A program made the translations under genes and the position numbers. Under the pieces are notes generated by a model, which saw only the letters and a list, made by a program, of their open reading frames with translations, was not told the DNA's origin and ran no database searches. DNA of 29,063 nucleotides from Phocaeicola_A sp963652075 (GTDB taxonomy: Bacteria; Bacteroidota; Bacteroidia; Bacteroidales; Bacteroidaceae). The stretch lies in the NCBI GenBank assembly GCA_963652075.1, contig CAVJRQ010000054.1, forward strand, positions 1 to 29,063, in the 5' to 3' direction. Positions 1-7,875 of this stretch are shown here, piece after piece (position 1 is the first letter of the stretch; each line of letters opens with the position of its first letter).

Positions 1-19
1 ATCTTCTCATTGTATTCAT
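1..19 (-). CDS. Start of a leftward gene cut by the window edge
   Basis: Reading leftward from 19 gives ATG AAT ACA ATG AGA AGA, so the protein would begin M-N-T-M-R-R. A good Bacteroidetes-type promoter lies just upstream on the same strand (38-67), with its expected transcription start about 10 bases before this ATG. That placement is the only reason for calling a gene here, because six codons cannot identify a product. The gene would be divergent from the S41 protease. Confidence 0.35.
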
Positions 20-37
20 ATCGATAGCTTTTCCGTA

Positions 38-67
38 CAAAGGTACGACTGTTTTTGGAAAAAACAA
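38..67 (-). promoter_or_regulatory. Promoter for the left-edge leftward gene
   Basis: On the minus strand TACCTTTG (45 down to 38) matches the Bacteroidetes -7 consensus TAnnTTTG. A TTG (67 to 65) lies exactly 19 bases upstream, as expected for the -33 element. It points at the ATG at 19. Confidence 0.5.
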
Positions 68-234
68 GAGTGGTAATCCCTTAACCACCTTTTTGTGTTG
101 CGGGCGCTGTTCCCTCACGATGAGCGTGGTTCCGTTCCGGAAGTTCTACGGGAACTCTGTAGGTTCCTCACTCACTCGCAACGAAATTAAGTTAAATATC
201 AGTGGATGTTGGCGGCTATTCTGTGGAATGTACC

Positions 235-242
235 TACTTTTG
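235..242 (+). promoter_or_regulatory. Probable -7 element for the S41 protease gene
   Basis: TACTTTTG fits TAnnTTTG. Transcription would start near 249, leaving a leader of about 40 bases before the ATG at 292. The nearest upstream TTG (209-211) is 23 bases away, slightly too far, so the -33 part is weak. The element lies inside the longer in-frame extension of the gene, which favours the start at 292. Confidence 0.4.
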
Positions 243-291
243 CAACTCAAGGATTGGCGTTACCCAGACGGTGCGTCACAGAAGAGTGGAT

Positions 292-1959
292 ATGAAAAAG
301 TTTTTGAATAGAAGAATGGCCGTTGCCGCCTTGGTCGTAGTCGTGGCTGGAGGCTTGCTGGGCTTCAAGGATGATGACCGTAATTTTCAGATAGTGAAGA
401 ACCTGGATGTGTTCAACTCTTTGTTCAAGGAGCTGGACTTGTTCTACGTGGACACCATCGATGCGGAGAAGGTGATAGGCACCGGCATCGAGGCCATGCT
501 GCGGCAGTTGGACCCCTATACCGTATACTACCCCGAAAGCCAAACGGAGGAACTGAAGATGATGACCACCGGCAAGTATGCGGGCATCGGTTCGGTGATC
601 CGTTTCCATAAGGCGAAGAACCGGGTGGTGATAGCAGAGCCGTATGAACATATGCCTGCCGCCAAGGTGGGACTGAAGCCGGGCGATGTCATCCTCGATA
701 TCGACGGGAAGGATATCTTGGGCAAATCCACTTCCGAGGTGAGCGATATGTTGCGCGGTGAAGCCGGCACGAGTTTCCTGCTTCGCGTGCAGCGGCCGGG
801 GACGGAACAGCCTTTGGAATTCAAGGTGACACGCGAGAGCATCCAGACCCCGACTATCCCTTACTACGGAGTGGTGGGCGAGGGTATCGGCTACATCTAT
901 CTGACCAGTTTCACCGAGAACTGCTCGCGTGATGTGCGCAGAGCCTTCATCGACCTGAAACAGAAAGGCATCACTTCATTGGTCCTCGACTTGCGAGGCA
1001 ATCCGGGCGGATTGATGAGCGAGGCCGTGGAGATTCTGAACCTGTTTCTTCCCAAGGGCGTAGAGGTGCTCTCCACAAAGGGAAAACTGAAACAGGCGGC
1101 TTCCGTGTCGAAGACCACAAAAGAGCCTTTGGACGCACAGATGCCTTTGGTCGTGTTGGTGGACGGAGAGTCCGCTTCCGCTTCGGAGATTGTGGCGGGT
1201 GCGTTGCAGGACCTTGACCGTGCCGTCATTGCGGGCAGCCGCACGTTTGGCAAGGGACTGGTGCAGGTGATACGCGATTTGCCCTATAACGGGAACCTGA
1301 AAGTCACTACCTCTAAATACTATATCCCGAGTGGCCGTTGCGTGCAAGCCATCAATTACCAACATCGGGACGCTTCGGGACGTGCGGAGCGTGTGCCCGA
1401 CAGCCTGACCACCGTGTTCCACACCGCCGCCGGTCGTGAGGTGCGCGACGGGGGAGGGGTCACCCCGGATAAGGCGGTGGAGGCGGAGAAGACCCCCACG
1501 ATGCTCTACTATCTTGATGCGCACGACGTGGTGTTCGACTACGTGACGGACTACTGCTTGCGTCACGATACCATTGCCGACGCTGAACACTTCACCCTCT
1601 CCGACGCGGAGTACGAAATCTTCAAGCAACAGGTGAAGAAGTCGGACTTCACCTATGACAAGGAGAGCGAGAAAGCCCTGAAGGCTTTGCGCGGCATTGC
1701 GGAAATCGAGGGCTATATGGACGAAGCCAAATCGGAGTTCGAGGCGTTGGAGAAGAAGCTGTCGCACAACCTGGACCGTGACCTCGACTACTTCTCGGAG
1801 GATATCCGTCGACTGGTGGCGGGTGAGATAGTGAAGAACTACTATCACCAACGGGGTGCGGTCATCTACTCCCTGCGCTATGACCAAGGGCTGAAGGACG
1901 CGCGCGCCATCCTGTGCGACACGGTGGCCTATCACAAAGTCCTGAGCCCGAAGGAATGA
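292..1959 (+). CDS. S41 family C-terminal processing protease with PDZ domain
   Basis: A 555-residue serine protease of the CtpA/Prc (tail-specific protease) family, probably anchored in the inner membrane and acting in the periplasm on protein C-termini. Residues 10-24 form a hydrophobic N-terminal segment after K-K-x-x-x-R-R. A PDZ domain follows at roughly 90-175 (KVGLKPGDVILDIDGK). The protease core contains the motif SASASEI with Ser296 as the expected nucleophile, and Lys321 (TFGKG) exactly 25 residues later, the spacing of the Ser/Lys dyad in this family. RGNPGG lies upstream of it, as usual. The C-terminal ~150 residues are helical and charged. The start at 292 is preferred over an in-frame ATG at 202 because it puts a basic, then hydrophobic, export signal at the N-terminus and lies just after a promoter-like element. 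It converges on the next gene with only 4 bases between stops. The exact substrate is unknown. Confidence 0.93.
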   Translation: MKKFLNRRMAVAALVVVVAGGLLGFKDDDRNFQIVKNLDVFNSLFKELDLFYVDTIDAEKVIGTGIEAMLRQLDPYTVYYPESQTEELKMMTTGKYAGIGSVIRFHKAKNRVVIAEPYEHMPAAKVGLKPGDVILDIDGKDILGKSTSEVSDMLRGEAGTSFLLRVQRPGTEQPLEFKVTRESIQTPTIPYYGVVGEGIGYIYLTSFTENCSRDVRRAFIDLKQKGITSLVLDLRGNPGGLMSEAVEILNLFLPKGVEVLSTKGKLKQAASVSKTTKEPLDAQMPLVVLVDGESASASEIVAGALQDLDRAVIAGSRTFGKGLVQVIRDLPYNGNLKVTTSKYYIPSGRCVQAINYQHRDASGRAERVPDSLTTVFHTAAGREVRDGGGVTPDKAVEAEKTPTMLYYLDAHDVVFDYVTDYCLRHDTIADAEHFTLSDAEYEIFKQQVKKSDFTYDKESEKALKALRGIAEIEGYMDEAKSEFEALEKKLSHNLDRDLDYFSEDIRRLVAGEIVKNYYHQRGAVIYSLRYDQGLKDARAILCDTVAYHKVLSPKE

Positions 1960-1963
1960 GAGA

Positions 1964-2368
1964 CTAACGCTCTAAGCTGATGGACAGGTCGCCATCCTGC
2001 TTCGTGACAAGGATGTGTCCGCCTTTCTTGTCCAAGTTGAAGGTGGACACTTTGTCCGTGCGTCCGTCCACTATCAGTAGGGCGTTCTCCTCCTCGTAAC
2101 GGTTGACGGGTGAGAGACGGTAGTTCTCGGTGGATACGGTTCCGCTCCACAACAGACTGTCGTTCAGATAGACGGAGAGCGAATCCCCGTGGAGGTTGCC
2201 TGCCAGCTCTATCTGGTACACTTCGGCGTAGACTACTTGACGCTGTTTTCTGTCGCTTAGTTGCAGGGACATGATGGTGAAGAGAATCACCACGAAGATG
2301 ACGGCGAACGCCAACACTCCGGTTATCACCAGGAATGAGCGGTTTGGATTGCGATGTTTATAGGTCAT
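1964..2368 (-). CDS. Small single-pass membrane protein of unknown function
   Basis: A 134-residue protein I do not recognise. It begins MTYKHRNPNRSF, a short basic cytoplasmic tail, followed by one strongly hydrophobic segment at about residues 12-35, then a polar C-terminal domain of about 100 residues rich in beta-prone sequence (LAGNLHGDSLSVYLNDSLLWSG). The arrangement suggests a membrane-anchored protein with a small extracytoplasmic beta domain. Its stop is 4 bases from the stop of the convergent S41 protease, and its start faces the rimP promoter, so it is a one-gene transcript. The proximity to the protease hints at nothing firm. The hydrophobic segment and plausible start make it a real gene despite the lack of a family name. 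Confidence 0.8.
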   Translation of the reverse strand: MTYKHRNPNRSFLVITGVLAFAVIFVVILFTIMSLQLSDRKQRQVVYAEVYQIELAGNLHGDSLSVYLNDSLLWSGTVSTENYRLSPVNRYEEENALLIVDGRTDKVSTFNLDKKGGHILVTKQDGDLSISLER

Positions 2369-2406
2369 GCGATTGTTTTTAGTCGTACTAAGGATGAATG
2401 TTGCCG

Positions 2407-2414
2407 CAAAAATA
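2407..2414 (-). promoter_or_regulatory. Possible -7 element for the small membrane protein gene
   Basis: On the minus strand this reads TATTTTTG, matching TAnnTTTG, about 40 bases upstream of the ATG at 2368. No TTTG is found at the right distance, so the call rests on the -7 match and position alone. It overlaps the region of the divergent rimP promoter. Confidence 0.3.
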
Positions 2415-2432
2415 ATATTTTTTCAGTCAAAC

Positions 2433-2463
2433 TTTGCGGTATAAAGAATTATTCCTACCTTTG
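2433..2463 (+). promoter_or_regulatory. Promoter of the rimP-nusA-infB operon
   Basis: TTTG (2433-2436), 19 bases, TACCTTTG (2456-2463): an exact match to the Bacteroidetes sigma-ABfr consensus in sequence and spacing. Transcription should start near 2470, giving a leader of about 60 bases before rimP. Confidence 0.85.
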
Positions 2464-2488
2464 CCACTGAAATGGATGAATAATGTGA

Positions 2489-2512
2489 GGGGCTTCTAAA
2501 AGCCCCTTTTTT
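2489..2512 (+). terminator. Terminator-like hairpin in the rimP operon leader (possible attenuator)
   Basis: GGGGCTT (2489-2495), loop CTAA, AAGCCCC (2500-2506), then six T (2507-2512): a perfect 7-bp stem with a U-tract in the rightward sense. It lies after the operon promoter and about 20 bases before the rimP start. There is no rightward gene just upstream for it to terminate, since the S41 gene ends more than 500 bases earlier with a leftward gene between. It is therefore best read as a leader attenuator. Confidence 0.7.
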
Positions 2513-2532
2513 GTTCTATAAACAGTATTTGA

Positions 2533-3000
2533 ATGATAGACAAGAAACTTGTTGAGAACATTGTGGCGGAATGGCTGCAAGACAAAGACTATTTTTTGGT
2601 GGACGTAACGGTTAGTCCCGATGACAAGATTGTGGTGGAGATTGACCATGCCGAAGGCGTGTGGATTGAGGACTGCGTGGAACTGAGCCGGTTTATCGAG
2701 TCGAAGATGAACCGCGAGGAGGAAGACTTTGAACTGGAGGTAGGCTCCGCCGGAATAGGGCAGCCTTTCAAGGTGCTCCAGCAATACAAGAACCATGTCG
2801 GTAAGGAAGTGGAGGTGTTGACCAACGACGGACGCAAGATTACCGGGGTGCTGAAGGATGCCGACGAGGACAAGTTTGTGGTGACTGTCAGCAAGAAAGA
2901 AAAGATAGAGGGCTTCAAACGTCCGCAACTGGTGCAGACCGATGAGGAGCTCGGATACAACGATGTAAAATATACTAAATACCTTATTAGTTTTAAATAG
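2533..3000 (+). CDS. rimP: Ribosome maturation factor RimP
   Basis: A 155-residue protein, normal length for RimP, a cytoplasmic factor needed for 30S subunit maturation. The N-terminal half carries the family pattern: VENIVAEWLQDKDYFLVDVTV, then EIDHAEGVWIEDCVELSRFIES, a variant of the usual stretch around the D-D-C-x-x-x-S-R motif, followed by DFELEVGSAGIGQPFK (the usual E-V-S-S-P-G-x-x-x-P-L region). The C-terminal half is the small beta domain (VEVLTNDGRKITGVLKDADEDKFVV). It is the first gene of the operon and is followed after 4 bases by nusA, the near-universal bacterial order rimP-nusA-infB. Expression is probably controlled by the leader hairpin upstream. Confidence 0.93.
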   Translation: MIDKKLVENIVAEWLQDKDYFLVDVTVSPDDKIVVEIDHAEGVWIEDCVELSRFIESKMNREEEDFELEVGSAGIGQPFKVLQQYKNHVGKEVEVLTNDGRKITGVLKDADEDKFVVTVSKKEKIEGFKRPQLVQTDEELGYNDVKYTKYLISFK

Positions 3001-3004
3001 AATT

Positions 3005-4261
3005 ATGGCGAAGAAAGAGGAAACGGTCAGCTTGGTTGACACATTTTCGGAATTTAAGGAGTTGAAGAACATTGACCGCGCAACGTTGGTCAGCGTCCTT
3101 GAGGAGAGTTTCCGTAGCGTGATAGCTAAAATGTTCGGAACGGATGAGAACTATGATGTCATCGTCAATCCGGACAAAGGGGACTTTGAGATATGGAGAA
3201 ACCGGGAAGTGGTGGAAGATGAGAACTTGACCAACCCCAACAGGCAGATAGCCTTGTCCGAAGCGCAGAAAATAGACGCTTCGTATGAGGTGGGCGAGGA
3301 GGTTACCGACGAGGTGCATTTCGCCGACTTCGGACGACGCGCCATCCTGAACCTGCGTCAGACCTTGGCATCCAAGATACTGGAGCTGGAGAAAGACAGT
3401 CTTTACAATAAATATATAGAGAAGGTAGGCGAGGTGATAAGCGCCGAGGTCTACCAGATATGGAAGAAGGAAATCCTGCTGCTCGATGATGAAGGCAATG
3501 AACTGCTGTTGCCCAAGAGTGAGCAGATTCCGAGCGACTTCTACCGGAAGGGCGAGACGGTGCGTGCGGTGGTAGACCACGTGGACAATCTCAACAACAA
3601 TCCGAAGATTATCCTGAGCCGCACATCCCCTGTCTTCCTGCAAAGACTGTTCGAAATGGAAGTTCCTGAGATCAACGACGGACTGATTACGATAAAGAGA
3701 ATCGCCCGCATACCGGGCGAGCGTGCCAAGATTGCCGTAGAATCGTATGATGACCGCATCGATCCCGTGGGAGCCTGTGTGGGCGTGAAAGGTTCGCGTA
3801 TCCATGGCATCGTGCGCGAGTTGCGCAACGAGAACATCGACGTAATCAATTTCACCGCCAATGTCTCTCTGTTCATCCAACGGGCGTTGAACCCCGCTAA
3901 AGTCTCTTCCATCCGTCTGGATGAGGAGAACCACAAGGCTGAGGTTTATCTGAAACCCGAGGAGGTCTCTTTGGCAATCGGTAAGGGTGGTCTGAACATC
4001 AAACTGGCCAGCATGCTTACCGGCTATACGATAGATGTGTTCCGCGAATTGGATGAGGTGACGGAAGAGGAGGATATCTACCTTGACGAGTTCAGGGACG
4101 AGATAGACGAGTGGGTCATCAACGCCATCAAGAGTATCGGCATTGATACGGCGAAAGGCGTACTCAACGCTCCTCGTGAAATGCTCATCGAAAAAGCGGA
4201 TCTGGAAGAAGATACGGTAGATGATGTATTGAGAATATTAAAGGCAGAATTTGAGGAGTAA
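3005..4261 (+). CDS. nusA: Transcription termination/antitermination factor NusA
   Basis: A 418-residue NusA, which binds RNA polymerase and nascent RNA to modulate pausing, termination and antitermination. The N-terminal polymerase-binding domain is about residues 1-130, followed by an S1 domain (about 135-200, GEVISAEVYQIWKKEILL) and two KH domains with GxxG loops at 260-263 (GVKG) and 326-329 (GKGG, in AIGKGGLNIKLA). It ends with an acidic helical tail (EKADLEEDTVDDVLRILKAEFEE). It is shorter than the ~495-residue E. coli protein and has no room for two full C-terminal acidic repeats, which is usual outside Proteobacteria. It sits 4 bases after rimP and 3 bases before infB, so it should be co-transcribed and may regulate its own leader terminator. 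Confidence 0.96.
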   Translation: MAKKEETVSLVDTFSEFKELKNIDRATLVSVLEESFRSVIAKMFGTDENYDVIVNPDKGDFEIWRNREVVEDENLTNPNRQIALSEAQKIDASYEVGEEVTDEVHFADFGRRAILNLRQTLASKILELEKDSLYNKYIEKVGEVISAEVYQIWKKEILLLDDEGNELLLPKSEQIPSDFYRKGETVRAVVDHVDNLNNNPKIILSRTSPVFLQRLFEMEVPEINDGLITIKRIARIPGERAKIAVESYDDRIDPVGACVGVKGSRIHGIVRELRNENIDVINFTANVSLFIQRALNPAKVSSIRLDEENHKAEVYLKPEEVSLAIGKGGLNIKLASMLTGYTIDVFRELDEVTEEEDIYLDEFRDEIDEWVINAIKSIGIDTAKGVLNAPREMLIEKADLEEDTVDDVLRILKAEFEE

Positions 4262-4264
4262 AGT

Positions 4265-7258
4265 ATGACGATTAGATTAAACAAAGTAACAAGAGATTTA
4301 AATGTAGGAATAACGACTGTCGTCGAGTTTTTGCAGAAGAAAGGATTCTCCGTGGAAGCCAATCCGAACACGAAGATTACGGAAGATCAATATGCTTTAC
4401 TCGTGAAGGAGATCAGCAAGGACAAGAATCTGAAGATGGAATCGGAGAACTTGCGTGAACGCCAAATCAAGGATCGCGCCAAGAGTTCCGCTTCTGCCAA
4501 CGACGGCATAGCCGACACAAGCACCAAAAGAGAAGAGGTTGTAAAGACGTTTGCCCCCGAAGACTCTCGACCCAAGTTCAAACAGGTTGGGAAAATAGAT
4601 TTGGACAGTCTGAACAAGAAGAAGCCTGCTCCTGCCCCTGTAGCCAAAGAAACGTCGGCAGAGAAGGCGGCGGAATCCGTGCAACCTGTTGAGAGAGAAG
4701 AGAAAGAAGAAACTCCCCAGGCGGCATCGGTGGCTAAGGAGCAACCTGTCGTAACGGCGAATGCCGCGACTCCAGAGGAGACAAAGAAAACGGATATGAA
4801 GTCTGAAGAACCGGTGGAGAAGCCAACGGCAGAGCCCGTTGCCGCTCCGCAACAGAAAGAGCCGGAAGTCAACGCTTCGAAGCCGGAGGCGACCACGGAG
4901 ACAGCGAAGAAGGCGGAAGAGGACGTGTTCCATCTTTCCAAGCCTGAGTTTGTTTCCAAAATCAATGTGGTAGGACAGATTGACTTGGCTGCGCTGAACC
5001 AGTCGACCCGCCCGAAGAAGAAGTCGAAAGAGGAGAAGAAGAAAGAACGTGAGGAGAAGGAGAAACTCCGTATGGAACAGAAACGGCAGATGAAAGATGC
5101 CATTATCAAGGAGATACGGAAGGTGGACGACAAAGCTCCGAAGCAGACGGACGGCGCTGACGACGACAGCAGACGGAACAAGAAGAAACGAAGCCGCATC
5201 AACAAGGAACGCGTGGACATCAATACGATGGACAACAATAACCATCGGTCGGGCAACAATGGTGGCAACAAAGGCCAACAGGGTCAGGGTGCCAACAACA
5301 ATGCCGGCAAGCATGGTGGCAAAGACCGGTTCAAGAAACCTTTTGCCAAGGCGGAGGTCAGCGACGAAGACGTGGCTAAGCAGGTAAAAGAGACGTTGGC
5401 CCGGCTCACCAACAAGGGCAAGACCAAGGCTTCGAAGTACCGCAAGGAGAAACGTGAGAATGTGCTCAACCGTCAGCAAGAGCTCGAAAGCCAAGAGCAG
5501 GCTGAGAGCAGGACGCTGAAACTGACCGAGTTCGTTACAGCCAACGAGCTGGCCAACATGATGGATGTGCCTGTGACCAAGGTCATCGGTACCTGCATGA
5601 GCATCGGCATCATGGTCTCTATCAACCAACGCCTCGATGCCGAGACCATCAATTTGGTGGCCGATGAATTTGGCTTCAAGACCGAATATGTGAGCGCGGA
5701 GGTGGCTGAGGCCATCACCGAAGAGGCTGACAACGAAGAAGACTTGTTGCCGCGCGCGCCCATCGTTACGGTGATGGGACACGTCGACCATGGTAAGACA
5801 TCGCTGCTCGACTACATCCGCAAGTCGAACGTGATTGCCGGTGAGGCCGGTGGTATCACCCAGCATATCGGTGCCTATAACGTGACTTTGGAGGATGGTC
5901 GTCGCATCACCTTCCTCGATACTCCGGGACACGAAGCCTTCACGGCCATGCGTGCCCGTGGTGCGAAGGTCACCGACGTAGCCATCATCATTGTGGCTGC
6001 CGACGACGACGTGATGCCTCAAACCAAGGAGGCCATCAACCACGCCATGGCAGCCGGTGTGCCTATCGTCTTTGCCATCAACAAAATAGATAAGCCTGCC
6101 GCCAATCCCGACAAAATCAAGGAGGAGCTGGCGGCCATGAACTTCCTCGTAGAGGAGTGGGGCGGTAAATACCAGTCGCAGGACATCTCGGCCAAGAAAG
6201 GTATCGGAGTGCCTGAACTGATGGAAAAGGTGCTGCTGGAAGCCGAACTGCTTGACCTGAAGGCCAATCCGAACCGTCGTGCCACGGGCTCCATCATCGA
6301 GTCTACCTTGGACAAGGGACGTGGCTACATCGCCACGGTGCTCATTGCCAACGGAACGCTGAAGGTGGGCGACATCGTGCTGGCTGGAACCAACTACGGT
6401 AGGGTGAAGGCCATGTTCAACGAACGTAACCAACGCATTAAGGAAGCCGGTCCGGCAGAACCCGCATTGATTCTGGGACTTAACGGCGCTCCGCAGGCTG
6501 GCGACACGTTCCACGTGATAGAGACGGAGCAGGAGGCTCGTGAGATTGCCAACAAACGTGAGCAGTTGCAACGCGAGCAGGGCCTGCGTACCCAGAAGAT
6601 GCTTACCCTCGATGAGGTAGGCCGCCGTTTGGCTCTGGGCGACTTCCACGAACTGAACGTGATTGTGAAGGGCGATGTGGACGGATCTATCGAGGCATTG
6701 AGCGATTCGTTGATAAAGCTCTCCACCGCCAACATCCAGGTGAATGTCATCCACAAGGCTGTGGGTCAGATATCGGAATCCGATGTCAGTCTGGCTGCCG
6801 CTTCCAATGCCATCATCATTGGCTTCCAGGTTCGTCCCTCTATGCAGGCGCGCAGAACCGCTGAGCAAGAGGGCGTGGACATCCGTCTCTACTCCATCAT
6901 CTATGATGCCATAGAGGACGTGAAGGCTGCCATGGAAGGCATGTTGGCACCGGAGATGAAAGAGGAAGTGACCGCCACGCTGGAGGTTCGCGAGGTGTTC
7001 CACATCACCAAGGTGGGTACCGTTGCCGGTGCGTTGGTGAAGGAAGGAAAGGTGAAACGTTCCGACAAGGCGCGTGTCATCCGCGACGGTATCGTCATCT
7101 TCACGGGCGAAATCAATGCCCTGAAGCGTTTCAAGGACGATGTGAAAGAGGTTTCCGTCAACTTCGAGTGCGGTATCAGCCTCCAAAACTACAACGACCT
7201 GAAGGTGGACGATGTCATCGAGACATTCCAGGAAGTGGAAGTGAAGGCCACTTTATAG
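4265..7258 (+). CDS. infB: Translation initiation factor IF-2
   Basis: A 997-residue translational GTPase that delivers initiator tRNA to the 30S P site. It starts with the small IF2-N-type fold (MTIRLNKVTRDLNVGITTVVEFL), followed by about 350 residues of low-complexity K/E/P/A-rich and N/G-rich linker, then a second IF2-N domain (about 410-480). The G domain has G1 GHVDHGKT at 505-512, the DTPGH G3 motif, NKID at 606-609 and SAKKG at 642-646. Domains II to IV follow to the end. It is longer than E. coli IF2 (890) because of the linker. Its ATG follows the nusA stop after 3 bases. The gene-free stretch after it (7259-7371) contains a 12-bp inverted repeat rather than an obvious terminator. 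Confidence 0.97.
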   Translation: MTIRLNKVTRDLNVGITTVVEFLQKKGFSVEANPNTKITEDQYALLVKEISKDKNLKMESENLRERQIKDRAKSSASANDGIADTSTKREEVVKTFAPEDSRPKFKQVGKIDLDSLNKKKPAPAPVAKETSAEKAAESVQPVEREEKEETPQAASVAKEQPVVTANAATPEETKKTDMKSEEPVEKPTAEPVAAPQQKEPEVNASKPEATTETAKKAEEDVFHLSKPEFVSKINVVGQIDLAALNQSTRPKKKSKEEKKKEREEKEKLRMEQKRQMKDAIIKEIRKVDDKAPKQTDGADDDSRRNKKKRSRINKERVDINTMDNNNHRSGNNGGNKGQQGQGANNNAGKHGGKDRFKKPFAKAEVSDEDVAKQVKETLARLTNKGKTKASKYRKEKRENVLNRQQELESQEQAESRTLKLTEFVTANELANMMDVPVTKVIGTCMSIGIMVSINQRLDAETINLVADEFGFKTEYVSAEVAEAITEEADNEEDLLPRAPIVTVMGHVDHGKTSLLDYIRKSNVIAGEAGGITQHIGAYNVTLEDGRRITFLDTPGHEAFTAMRARGAKVTDVAIIIVAADDDVMPQTKEAINHAMAAGVPIVFAINKIDKPAANPDKIKEELAAMNFLVEEWGGKYQSQDISAKKGIGVPELMEKVLLEAELLDLKANPNRRATGSIIESTLDKGRGYIATVLIANGTLKVGDIVLAGTNYGRVKAMFNERNQRIKEAGPAEPALILGLNGAPQAGDTFHVIETEQEAREIANKREQLQREQGLRTQKMLTLDEVGRRLALGDFHELNVIVKGDVDGSIEALSDSLIKLSTANIQVNVIHKAVGQISESDVSLAAASNAIIIGFQVRPSMQARRTAEQEGVDIRLYSIIYDAIEDVKAAMEGMLAPEMKEEVTATLEVREVFHITKVGTVAGALVKEGKVKRSDKARVIRDGIVIFTGEINALKRFKDDVKEVSVNFECGISLQNYNDLKVDDVIETFQEVEVKATL

Positions 7259-7301
7259 TGAACAGAAGTGCCGCTAAGGCATCATGACAGAATGATAACC
7301 G

Positions 7302-7348
7302 CAGTGTGCCAATTGCCGAATAATCTTGTTTGTGTGATTGGCACACTG
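7302..7348. repeat. 12-bp perfect inverted repeat between infB and cvpA
   Basis: CAGTGTGCCAAT (7302-7313) and ATTGGCACACTG (7337-7348) are exact reverse complements separated by 23 bases. No T-run follows on either strand, so it is not a standard intrinsic terminator. It could be an RNA processing or stabilising hairpin between infB and cvpA, or a palindromic protein-binding site. Confidence 0.7.
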
Positions 7349-7371
7349 ATGTTTAGCCGATAACGAGAGAT

Positions 7372-7872
7372 ATGACAGTAATAGACATCGTGATACTGGT
7401 CATCCTGGCTGCCGGGATGATACTGGGCTACCGCAAGGGCTTCTTCAAGCAACTTTCCTCCGTGGTGGGCTTGGTGGCCGGGCTCTTTGTGGCGCGTGCG
7501 CTCTATGTCATGGTGGGCGAGCAGCTGGCTCCTCACATCGGAACGTCGGAGTCGGTGGCGCAAGTGCTTGCGTTTCTACTCATCTGGGCTGTCGTGCCGA
7601 TGATTATCTACGTGGCGGCCACCATGCTCACCAAGGCACTCGATATCGTACATCTGGGCATCCTCAACCGGTTTGGCGGAGCATTGCTGGGTATGCTTCT
7701 CTGCCTGCTCTGGATAGGCTTGTTGATACACATTCTGCAATTTGTCGATACGCAGGAAGCGATTATCGGAAAGGAGATGAAAGAGGCATCGTTCTTCTAC
7801 AGCCCCATTCGTGAATTCTCCGATGTCTTCTTCCCGGCTATCAAGGATATGACCAAACAAATTATAAAGTAA
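7372..7872 (+). CDS. cvpA: CvpA family membrane protein
   Basis: A 166-residue inner-membrane protein of the CvpA family (named for colicin V production in E. coli; the biochemical role is still unclear). It shows the family N-terminus IDIVILVILAAGMILGYRKGFFKQL, where a hydrophobic helix is followed by the conserved G-x-x-x-G-F motif. There are further hydrophobic segments at about 29-47, 63-87 and 100-122, giving four predicted membrane spans. The start is preceded by 113 non-coding bases after infB and the stop is 3 bases from the sufB start, so it is likely co-transcribed with the suf genes. No clear promoter was found between infB and cvpA, so readthrough from the rimP promoter is possible. 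Confidence 0.88.
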   Translation: MTVIDIVILVILAAGMILGYRKGFFKQLSSVVGLVAGLFVARALYVMVGEQLAPHIGTSESVAQVLAFLLIWAVVPMIIYVAATMLTKALDIVHLGILNRFGGALLGMLLCLLWIGLLIHILQFVDTQEAIIGKEMKEASFFYSPIREFSDVFFPAIKDMTKQIIK

Positions 7873-7875
7873 GCT

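Noticed and set aside
109..167. Repeated GTTCC words upstream of the S41 gene
   Set aside because: Five occurrences without constant spacing (20, 5, 9, 20). They do not form a tandem array or a convincing hairpin.
202..291. Longer N-terminus for the S41 protease
   Set aside because: The 30 extra codons encode a Cys- and Arg-rich stretch with no export character, and a -7-like promoter lies inside. The start at 292 gives a proper membrane signal.
4397..7186. Very long antisense open frame across infB (about 929 codons)
   Set aside because: It is a mirror of a G+C-biased gene: the product is His/Leu/Arg-rich with no recognisable domain, while the sense strand encodes an unmistakable IF-2.
7321..7328. 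TAATCTTG as a promoter for cvpA-suf
   Set aside because: It mismatches TAnnTTTG, lies inside the loop of the inverted repeat and has no TTTG 19-21 bases upstream.
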